Both the position numbers and the translations under genes were made by a program. A DNA stretch of 5,063 nucleotides from positions 1-5,063 of the forward strand of contig URRU01000134.1 in NCBI GenBank assembly GCA_900550335.1, in the 5' to 3' direction. Shown here piece after piece: positions 1 to 5,063 of this stretch. Numbering within the stretch: position 1 is the first letter of the stretch; each line of letters begins with the position of its first letter. The DNA is from an uncultured Clostridium sp. (GTDB lineage Bacteria > Bacillota > Clostridia > Peptostreptococcales > Peptostreptococcaceae). The notes under the pieces were generated by a model that was not told the DNA's origin, made no database searches, and saw only the letters and a list, made by a program, of their open reading frames with translations.

Positions 1-204
1 TTTATACTTCTCAAAAGTATTTCTAAATCCATGTTCCCAACTTAATCCCGACATATGTTCTGGAGAATTTACATATATGTAGTCTTCCATATCCTCTTGA
101 CCTTGATAGAATCTTGCAAATTGGAAAGCATGATATTCACCTTCTCTAATATAATAATACACAGTTTCTCTATCAAGTCCAAATTCTGTCAACTCATCAT
201 AGAT
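1..204 (-). pseudogene. Unrecognised reading-frame fragment, start damaged or missing, 3' end outside window
   Basis: On the minus strand one frame is open for 68 codons from 204 to the left edge. It has protein-like composition, with segments such as GLDRETVYYYIREGEYHAFQ and SPEHMSGLSWEHGF, rich in Tyr, Phe, Glu and Gly. I do not recognise the family and see no signal peptide, membrane segment or catalytic motif. An in-frame TAA at 207-205 closes it upstream, and no in-frame ATG occurs until 90. The only earlier candidates are TTG at 192 and GTG at 162, neither with a good SD. A GGAAGG (216-211) stands 10 nt before two ATG codons (200-198 and 197-195), but these are one base out of frame and end at TGA 191-189. 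One extra base there would give a protein beginning MDELTEFGLDRE. I infer a frameshifted or decayed gene. It could instead be a real gene starting at TTG 192. Confidence 0.4.
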
Positions 205-290
205 TTAAAACCTTCCACTAAATAAAAAACATTTCTCGCCCTCATCCCTAATAACAACAAAGAATCAAAATAAAAACGTTCCCCTATGCA
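205..290. other. Spacer between the selB-distal hairpin and the left-edge fragment
   Basis: No complete gene is supported here. On the minus strand, a frame lacking an early ATG stays open from 341 through this spacer to TGA at 191-189 and contains MRARNVFYLVEGFK from ATG 245. It looks protein-like, but its upstream part lies inside the long hairpin, and ATG 245 has an AGGG directly against it rather than at SD distance. It may be the flank of a repeat or a gene remnant. Confidence 0.3.
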
Positions 291-415
291 AAAAGGCAAG
301 AAAGGTACAACTTCAGTGACTATCTGCAGACGATTTCGTCTTTAGCCTCGAACAAAGTTCGAGCTAGACGAAGAAATCGTCGAAGCCAGGAACGAAGTGT
401 ACCTTCTTGCCTTTT
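291..415 (-). terminator. Long imperfect hairpin (about 125 nt) just after selB; likely operon terminator, possibly a dispersed repeat
   Basis: Plus-strand AAAAGGCAAG at 291-300 pairs perfectly with CTTGCCTTTT at 406-415. The stem continues with single-base bulges: 301-302 with 404-405, 304-309 with 398-403, and 311-314 with 394-397. After an internal loop, GACGATTTC (329-337) pairs with GAAATCGTC (373-381). A 7-bp tip stem, CTCGAAC (347-353) with GTTCGAG (357-363), closes on an AAA loop. Read as selB-sense RNA the structure starts one base after the TAA and ends in CTTGCC followed by five U, as expected of an intrinsic terminator. The A-tract on the other side could make it bidirectional. 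It is far longer than a usual terminator, which suggests a repeat element serving as one. The pairing is seen directly; function and repeat status are inferred. Confidence 0.65.
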
Positions 416-416
416 C

Positions 417-2300
417 TTACATAAGAACCCTTTTATTTTCGATTCTCTTTGTTATTCTATTTCTATCAAAACTTTCTAATATTATCATGCAGTTCTTTCT
501 ACTTGATCCTATTAAATCTCTATACTCTCCAAGAGTAATTTCTCCATGCTCATTAATATAATCAACAAGCATCTTCTTAGCCTTATCATAAGTTTCCATA
601 TCCATAATATATCCATCACCAAGCATAGCAACAGAATCTCCTATCATAGCATCTAGAACCTCTTTAGCTCTAACATCTTTTTCTGTTATTTCCTCTATAG
701 TTGGAACAGATTCAAATCCACATTTCTTAAGCATTTTCTGCATTCTGTTTCTATTTTCTTTCTGTTTTTCATTGAAAACAACTTCGAAATCTTTAAGCGA
801 AACAATATTTCCAGCGATTTTAATAAGTCCATCACCTTCAAGTGAAGCAAGAACTATATCAAATTCCTTTGGTTTGAATTTACTTTCAACCTTAGATTTT
901 AACTCTTCCTTTAAAATACCTGGTTTTAATCTATTGTGTTTATGGTAATCTGCAAGAAGTTCATTTACCTTTTCAGATAATTTTTTGTAGTGATTAATAT
1001 GTATATACATACTTCCAATCACAAATATCTTACCTTCTTCAGATAATTTATCTAAAGCTTTTCTTATATCCTCTTCATGAGCACCACTATAACTCATCAT
1101 ATCCTTAACTGTTGGATAATTTTTAGAGTTGTGTTTTAAATATTCTTCAAGAATATCGTGAAGTTCACCTTTTTCTTTAACTTTTAAAGTTTCTATTACA
1201 TCTTCATCAAATCTCTTATGTTTTTTAGGTGAAGCATCTATTATAACACCACCACCTATTGTCACCATTGGTGAATAACTTCTTACAACAAAAGTATCTC
1301 CCTTTTTAGATACTATACTTTCTTCAAGTCTTAACTGAACAAATCCACTTTCTCCCGGAGCAATCTCTTCCTTATCAAGAGGAACTGCTCTACAAAGAAT
1401 TTCTCTTGTTCCATGATATAATCTTAATCTATCCCAATGTTTTAAAGTCTTATCTACATGCTTGATTATATTCATCTTAACATCTAACATCATAGACTCT
1501 TCAAGTGAATCTGGAGCTGCAAGAACATCTCCTCTTCCAATCTCATCTTTTTTAACATTAGAAATATTTATAGCTGTTCTCTGTCCAGCATAAGCAGTAT
1601 TTTCATCTTCACCATGAACCTGAATACTTCTTATCTTAGCTTTTAAATTTTCTGGATATACTACTAAATCATCATCAACGCTTATCTTACCTTCAAGAAG
1701 AGTACCTGTAACAACAGTACCATGACCTTTTATTGTAAATACTCTATCTATATTAAGTCTTGCTGGTGAGTTTTCGTTCTTTTCTTCTATCTGCTCACTC
1801 ATATCATCTAATTTCTGAATAAGCTCTGGAATTCCTCTCTTAGATACAGAGTCCACTTCTAGTATTTCAGCATCTTCAAGGAATGTACCTTTCATTCTTT
1901 CTTTTATATCTTCTTTAACTAATTCTCTAAATTCTGGTTCTACCATATCACTCTTAGTTAATACTATTAACCCATTTTTGATATTTAAGAATGATAATAT
2001 ATCTATATGCTCTACTGTCTGAGGCATTACACCTTCATCAGCTGCAACAACAAGCATTACCATATCTAGCCCAGATGCTCCTGCTAGCATGTTTTTTATA
2101 AATTTTTCATGCCCAGGAACGTCTACTATACCTACTCTCTTTCCACTAGGTAAGTCGAAGAAAGTAAATCCTAGATTTATGGAAATACCTCTTTTTTTCT
2201 CTTCATCAAGGGTATCTGTTTCTCTACCAGTTAAAGCCTTGATAAGTGTTGTCTTACCATGGTCTATATGTCCGGCAGTCCCTACTATAATGTGTTTCAT
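417..2300 (-). CDS. selB: Selenocysteine-specific translation elongation factor SelB
   Basis: SelB is a cytoplasmic GTPase that binds selenocysteyl-tRNA(Sec) and the bSECIS hairpin of selenoprotein mRNAs and delivers the tRNA to in-frame UGA codons. The 627-residue product begins with an EF-Tu-like G domain: P-loop [12 protein letters not shown] (7-18), switch region near RGISINLGF (37-45), DVPGHE (60-65) and the TKSD guanine-specificity motif (115-118). Beta-barrel domains follow, including [16 protein letters not shown] (185-200). The long C-terminal extension, from about residue 370, has the winged-helix layout of SelB. Its last repeat, [20 protein letters not shown] (586-605), runs on to an Arg/Lys-rich tail and is the mRNA-hairpin-binding type. 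Length and ends fit an intact family member. The ATG at 2300 has AGGAGG nine bases upstream. It is the last gene of the operon, 83 nt after selA, and ends against a long hairpin. Confidence 0.98.
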   Translation of the reverse strand: MKHIIVGTAGHIDHGKTTLIKALTGRETDTLDEEKKRGISINLGFTFFDLPSGKRVGIVDVPGHEKFIKNMLAGASGLDMVMLVVAADEGVMPQTVEHIDILSFLNIKNGLIVLTKSDMVEPEFRELVKEDIKERMKGTFLEDAEILEVDSVSKRGIPELIQKLDDMSEQIEEKNENSPARLNIDRVFTIKGHGTVVTGTLLEGKISVDDDLVVYPENLKAKIRSIQVHGEDENTAYAGQRTAINISNVKKDEIGRGDVLAAPDSLEESMMLDVKMNIIKHVDKTLKHWDRLRLYHGTREILCRAVPLDKEEIAPGESGFVQLRLEESIVSKKGDTFVVRSYSPMVTIGGGVIIDASPKKHKRFDEDVIETLKVKEKGELHDILEEYLKHNSKNYPTVKDMMSYSGAHEEDIRKALDKLSEEGKIFVIGSMYIHINHYKKLSEKVNELLADYHKHNRLKPGILKEELKSKVESKFKPKEFDIVLASLEGDGLIKIAGNIVSLKDFEVVFNEKQKENRNRMQKMLKKCGFESVPTIEEITEKDVRAKEVLDAMIGDSVAMLGDGYIMDMETYDKAKKMLVDYINEHGEITLGEYRDLIGSSRKNCMIILESFDRNRITKRIENKRVLM

Positions 2301-2309
2301 ATTTTAATT

Positions 2310-2315
2310 CCTCCT
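2310..2315 (-). promoter_or_regulatory. Shine-Dalgarno site of selB
   Basis: The selB-sense sequence is a perfect AGGAGG with a nine-base AT-rich spacer before ATG 2300. It fixes the selB start and is the strongest consensus SD in the window. Confidence 0.9.
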
Positions 2316-2331
2316 AATTTCGAATCCGCTT

Positions 2332-2383
2332 TCTAAAATTTTTACTCAAATCAGTTAAATAATTTCTTTGAATAAATTTTAGA
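2332..2383 (-). repeat. AT-rich inverted repeat in the selA-selB gap
   Basis: Arms TCTAAAATTT (2332-2341) and AAATTTTAGA (2374-2383) are perfect 10-nt complements. They are extended inward by TCAAA (2346-2350) with TTTGA (2367-2371) across a small internal loop, leaving a 16-nt loop. The structure begins directly after the selA TAG and ends 16 nt before the selB SD, so it leaves the SD free. There is no GC-rich stem and no U-tract outside the arms, so it does not look like a strong terminator. A role in mRNA processing, stability or modest attenuation between selA and selB is possible, but chance pairing in AT-rich DNA cannot be excluded. Confidence 0.45.
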
Positions 2384-3799
2384 CTACATAAATGCTAATT
2401 TAAGCTCATTTGCTACATCTACAAACTCGTCTTCGAATATAGTTCTAACATCAAGAACGTATTTATTATCGTAAACTCTAGCTATTATATGAGAATCGCT
2501 AAGTCTTAATTTTCTTTCTAATGTAGATACGTTCATATTATTTGGAGTTATCGCAATTCCTCTTGATTTCATTGTTTCAAGAGGCATAGATCCTCCACCA
2601 ACCTGAGATAGACATTCTTCTATATGAACATCTGCATCTAGGTTTAATTTTTCTATTTCTGCATATAAAAGATTAGCTTTTCTTTCTAATTCTTCCATAG
2701 GCATTGTTATCATTTTAAGTGTAGGTATGTTTTTAACTGCTTCTTCTTCATCTAAGTACATTCTAAGTGTTGCTTCAAGTGCACATATTGTAAGTTTATC
2801 GACTCTTAATGCTCTTGTTAGCTGATTTTTCTTCATTGCAGATATGTATTTCTTTTTACCTACTATTATACCTGCCTGTGCTCCACCAAGCATTTTATCT
2901 CCACTGAATGTTACTATATCAGCACCCCGGTGTATTGAATCTAGTACTGTTGGTTCATATTCTAATCCGTATTTAGATAAATCTATAAATACTCCACTTC
3001 CTAAATCCTCTATTACAGGTAGGTTATGTTTTTTACCTAATTCAACAAGTTCTGCTACAGATATTGATTCTGTGAATCCCATTATTCTGTAGTTACTTGT
3101 ATGAACTTTCATAAGTGCTCTTGTGTTTTCTGTTATAGCATCTTCATAATCTTTTAAATGTGTTTTATTTGTAGCACCTATTTCAACTAGGTCTGCTCCA
3201 CTAAGTGCCATAACACTTGGTATTCTAAATGAACCACCAACTTCAACAAGTTCTCCTCTTGACACTATAGCCTCTCCACCTTTAGCCATTGTGCTAAGAA
3301 CAAGCATAACTGCTGCAGCATTATTGTTTACTACTAAAACATCTTCTGCTCCAGTTAATCTTTTTATCATATCTGTTAAATGAACGTATCTTGATCCTCT
3401 TTCACCTTTTTCTAAATCATATTCAAGGTTTGAGTATCTTGAAGCTGCAGTCCATATTTCATCTTTAATTTTTTCGCTTATTAAAGATCTACCTAAGTTT
3501 GTATGAAGAACAGTTCCTGTTCCATTTATTACCTTTTTTAAAGAAAGAGCGTAATTATCTCTTGCTTTTCTTTCTGTTTCTTCTATTACTTTTTCTATAG
3601 TAAGAGAGAATTTTTCAGCTTCTTCTTCTGTTTTTATAGCGACTATTGTCTGTCTATTTTTATCTATTACTTCTCTTATAGATTCTAGTACTATACTTCT
3701 TGGATATTTTTCTATTAATTCTTCAATTTCTTTCTGTGATAATACTTCATCTACTGAAGGAAGCATTTTAAATAATTCTTTTTTATTCAACCTGACCAC
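2384..3799 (-). CDS. selA: L-seryl-tRNA(Sec) selenium transferase SelA (selenocysteine synthase)
   Basis: SelA is a cytoplasmic PLP enzyme that converts Ser-tRNA(Sec) to Sec-tRNA(Sec) using selenophosphate made by SelD. The 471-residue product has the family layout. An N-terminal helical region ([12 protein letters not shown], 9-20) is followed by [14 protein letters not shown] (92-105), the stretch [15 protein letters not shown] (126-140) and a fold-type-I PLP core. Within that core, [12 protein letters not shown] (299-310) carries the PLP-binding lysine K302, and LTRALRVDK (327-335) follows. Full length and no broken motif suggest an active enzyme. The start is uncertain. The frame can begin at GTG 3799, used here, but its AGAAAG is only one base away. 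TTG 3790 lies ten bases from the same AGAAAG and gives a protein starting MNKKELF, 468 residues long; I lean slightly to the TTG. It lies 41 nt after selD and 83 nt before selB, in one operon. Confidence 0.96.
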   Translation of the reverse strand: MVRLNKKELFKMLPSVDEVLSQKEIEELIEKYPRSIVLESIREVIDKNRQTIVAIKTEEEAEKFSLTIEKVIEETERKARDNYALSLKKVINGTGTVLHTNLGRSLISEKIKDEIWTAASRYSNLEYDLEKGERGSRYVHLTDMIKRLTGAEDVLVVNNNAAAVMLVLSTMAKGGEAIVSRGELVEVGGSFRIPSVMALSGADLVEIGATNKTHLKDYEDAITENTRALMKVHTSNYRIMGFTESISVAELVELGKKHNLPVIEDLGSGVFIDLSKYGLEYEPTVLDSIHRGADIVTFSGDKMLGGAQAGIIVGKKKYISAMKKNQLTRALRVDKLTICALEATLRMYLDEEEAVKNIPTLKMITMPMEELERKANLLYAEIEKLNLDADVHIEECLSQVGGGSMPLETMKSRGIAITPNNMNVSTLERKLRLSDSHIIARVYDNKYVLDVRTIFEDEFVDVANELKLAFM

Positions 3800-3800
3800 T

Positions 3801-3806
3801 CTTTCT
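3801..3806 (-). promoter_or_regulatory. Weak Shine-Dalgarno candidate for selA (decides between GTG and TTG starts)
   Basis: The sense strand reads AGAAAG, matching the 5' part of the AGAAAGGAGG ideal but without a GGAGG core. It is one base from GTG 3799 (too close) and ten bases from TTG 3790 (workable). A weak SD plus a non-ATG start implies lower translation of selA than of its neighbours. Confidence 0.4.
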
Positions 3807-3810
3807 TTTT

Positions 3811-3824
3811 AATATTTAAATATT
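3811..3824. repeat. 14-bp AT-only palindrome in the selD-selA gap
   Basis: AATATTTAAATATT is a perfect self-complementary palindrome upstream of the selA SD. It is made only of A and T, so a hairpin would be weak and chance is likely. An operator role is conceivable but unsupported. Confidence 0.3.
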
Positions 3825-3840
3825 GTTTTCCCTTATTTGA

Positions 3841-4899
3841 TTATATCACATGTATGTATTTTCCGTTTTCATATTTTTCTTTAACTTCACCTATTACTTC
3901 TGCAACTATTGAACCATTTGCAAGCATGTCTTTTACTATATCTTCTGCCTGATCAGCTCTAACTGCAACAAGTAATCCTCCTGATGTCTGAGGATCATAT
4001 AAACAGTCTTCTATACATTCTGGTACACTTTCATCCTTCATTACATCATCCTGTATATAACCCATGTTGTTGTATGCTCCTGATGGAACTATACCCATCT
4101 GAGCCATTTCTATTGCACCTTCTAATATAGGTACATTTTTTGAATCTATTTCTATTGTTACATCTGATGCTTTAGCCATTTCCATAGCATGTCCTAATAA
4201 TCCGAATCCTGTTATATCTGTTATTGAGTGTACTTCAAATTTATTAACACTCATAGCCGCATATTTATTTAGATGTACCATTGTTTCTATTACTTTATCT
4301 ACTACTTCCTGAGATACTAAATCTTCTTTCATAGCTGTTGAAAGTATTCCTGTTCCTACTGGCTTAGTAAGTATTAATTTATCTCCCGGCTTAGCAGTTG
4401 AATTAGCCTGTACTCTATCTGGATGAACTAATCCTGATACAGATAATCCGTATTTTGGTTCTTTATCGTCTACTGTGTGTCCACCAACTAATAATGCACC
4501 ACTTTCTTTAACTTTACTAAATCCACCTTTTAATATTTCTGCAAGTACCTGCATATCGTGGCAAGATGGGAAGCAAACTATGTTCATCGCAACTATTGGT
4601 TCTCCACCCATTGCGTATATATCTGATAATGAGTTTGCTGCTGCTATCTGTCCAAATATATATGGATCGTCTACCATTGGAGTGAAGAAGTCTAATGTCT
4701 GTATTAAAGCTTTTTCATCATCTAATTTATATATTGCAGCATCGTCTGCTGTATCTAATCCTACTAATAAGTTTCCTACTTTTTCGTTGTCATTTTTTGG
4801 TAACTGAGATAATACGTCAGCCAGAACCTCTGGCCCTATTTTAGCTGCTCAGCCTCCAGCTGATGTCATTTCTGTTAGTCTTTTATATTCTTTTGCCAT
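3841..4899 (-). CDS. selD: Selenide, water dikinase SelD (selenophosphate synthetase), selenocysteine-containing; TGA at codon 17 read as Sec
   Basis: SelD uses ATP, selenide and water to make selenophosphate, the selenium donor for SelA, with AMP and phosphate as by-products. Read from ATG 4899 with TGA 4851-4849 as Sec, the product is 352 residues, a normal SelD length. The N-terminal loop TSAGG-U17-AAK (12-20) places Sec exactly where E. coli SelD has catalytic Cys17, with the conserved Lys20 retained. ATP/metal-binding motifs follow: DDAAIY (52-57), TLDFFTP (68-74), [11 protein letters not shown] (89-99), GGHTVDD (139-145), [13 protein letters not shown] (225-237) and DPQTSGGLL (302-310). 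A hairpin fitting the bSECIS pattern starts 14 nt after the TGA. The AGGGGG SD eight bases before ATG 4899 confirms the start. Starting at the internal ATG 4677 would drop the catalytic loop and the first ATP-binding Asp residues, so that shorter reading is wrong. It is first in the operon. Confidence 0.96.
4820..4834 (-). promoter_or_regulatory. bSECIS hairpin directing Sec insertion at selD codon 17
   Basis: The mRNA reads GCCAGAGGUUCUGGC: a perfect 6-bp stem (4834-4829 with 4825-4820) closed by a GGU loop. A possible extra G-U pair lies below it. The loop begins 20 nt after the UGA. The published bacterial SECIS pattern is a short stem-loop about 16-37 nt after UGA with a G among the first two loop bases, and this fits. 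It lies within the coding sequence (codons for residues 22-27). Predicted ligand: the C-terminal winged-helix domain of SelB from the same operon. Confidence 0.85.
4849..4851 (-). other. In-frame UGA selenocysteine codon of selD (Sec17)
   Basis: TGA lies 16 codons after ATG 4899 in a frame otherwise open to 3841, with SelD-like sequence on both sides. It falls at the catalytic Cys/Sec position of the family, and all Sec-insertion enzymes are encoded next to it. It is therefore a recoded codon, not a nonsense mutation. Confidence 0.93.
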
Positions 4900-4907
4900 T
4901 TTAAATT

Positions 4908-4913
4908 CCCCCT
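4908..4913 (-). promoter_or_regulatory. Shine-Dalgarno site of selD
   Basis: The sense strand reads AGGGGG with an eight-base AT-rich spacer before ATG 4899. It supports the full-length start upstream of the UGA and argues against initiation at ATG 4677. Confidence 0.85.
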
Positions 4914-4969
4914 GTTTGTAAATTTTTTCGTTTTTTATTTTTATTTCTCTAATTTTTACTTTTTTGTAT

Positions 4970-4975
4970 ATTATC
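4970..4975 (-). promoter_or_regulatory. Possible -10 element of the selDAB promoter (weak)
   Basis: GATAAT matches the sigma-A -10 consensus at 5 of 6 positions and would give a leader of about 60 nt before selD. No convincing -35 box is seen 16-18 bp upstream, where the sequence is ATATAT-like. A second candidate, TATAAG at 5049-5044, would have its -35 outside the window. In DNA this AT-rich either could be chance. Confidence 0.2.
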
Positions 4976-4986
4976 TATTGATTTTT

Positions 4987-5028
4987 ATTTACATATATTG
5001 TTTTTTTATTTACATCTATCGTTTTTTT
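4987..5028. repeat. Two-copy 21-bp tandem repeat upstream of selD
   Basis: Plus-strand units at 4987-5007 and 5008-5028 are each ATTTACAT, then a variable ATTG/CTATCG-type core, then seven T, and they differ at two positions. A more decayed third copy, containing ATCTATTG then ATTTTT, lies at about 4969-4986. Direct head-to-tail units in the selD upstream region could be operator sites, UP-like A-tracts or slippage products. No known regulator motif is recognised. Confidence 0.55.
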
Positions 5029-5063
5029 AAATAACTGTGCGCTCTTATATTAACATATTTTTT

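Noticed and set aside
189..245. N terminus of FtsX (MRARNVFYLVEGFKSM resembles the FtsX start) with an FtsE-like tail in the overlapping frame
   Set aside because: Only about 15 residues are similar, there is no following membrane segment, and no ftsE body lies upstream; chance resemblance is more likely.
2089..2307. Plus-strand open frame of 72 codons antisense to the selB start
   Set aside because: It lies opposite the conserved G domain of selB, has no SD and shows no recognisable protein; it is a shadow of the real gene.
2844..3092. Plus-strand open frame antisense to selA
   Set aside because: It overlaps the PLP-lysine region of selA on the other strand and has low-complexity Pro/Ser content typical of an antisense shadow.
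3811..3824. AT palindrome as a terminator between selD and selA
   Set aside because: The stem has no GC pairs and no clear U-tract after it, so it is too weak to terminate transcription.
3841..4677. selD as a 278-residue truncated gene or pseudogene starting at ATG 4677
   Set aside because: That start has no SD and loses the catalytic loop. The upstream frame with TGA read as Sec is SelD-like throughout and has a good SD and bSECIS.
4475..4807. Plus-strand open frame antisense to selD
   Set aside because: It is opposite conserved SelD motifs and has no SD or known domain; its length reflects AT-rich codon use on the opposite strand.
4900..5063. selC (tRNA-Sec) or a selenium riboswitch in the selD leader
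   Set aside because: The region is almost all A and T, with no tRNA-like arms, no CCA end and no GC-rich conserved core.

Overview
The window is a low-GC, AT-rich bacterial segment whose dominant content is a complete selenocysteine (Sec) biosynthesis and insertion operon, selD-selA-selB, all on the minus strand (transcribed from right to left). AT-rich codon use, strong AGGAGG/AGGGGG ribosome-binding sites and the protein sequences point to a Firmicute of the Clostridia. The selD-selA-selB order together with a Sec-containing SelD fits Peptostreptococcaceae, with Clostridioides difficile or a close relative the best guess. That assignment comes from recognition, not from a database search.

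Layout from transcription start to end (right to left). 5063-4900 is a very AT-rich leader with a two-copy 21-bp tandem repeat and a strong SD. 4899-3841 is selD. It looks truncated to a standard ORF caller because codon 17 is TGA; that codon lies at the catalytic Cys/Sec position and is followed by a compact bSECIS-like hairpin, so the real product is a 352-residue selenoprotein. A 41-nt gap leads to selA (3799-2384), which has a non-ATG start. An 83-nt gap containing a 52-nt AT-rich inverted repeat leads to selB (2300-417). One base past the selB stop codon begins a large imperfect hairpin (415-291), probably the operon terminator and possibly a dispersed repeat. The remainder (about 245-1) holds a fragment of an unrecognised reading frame on the same strand, with a damaged or missing start; it runs off the left edge.

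How the genes work together: SelD makes selenophosphate from selenide and ATP. SelA uses it to convert seryl-tRNA(Sec) to selenocysteyl-tRNA(Sec). SelB, a GTP-dependent elongation factor, delivers that tRNA to UGA codons marked by a bSECIS hairpin. Because SelD itself contains an in-frame UGA, full-length SelD depends on SelA, SelB and pre-existing selenophosphate, which makes the operon self-dependent. The fourth partner, the tRNA gene selC, is not in this window.

No wholly new system is evident. The points most worth a second look are the Sec-encoding selD, the long hairpin after selB, and the damaged reading frame at the left edge.
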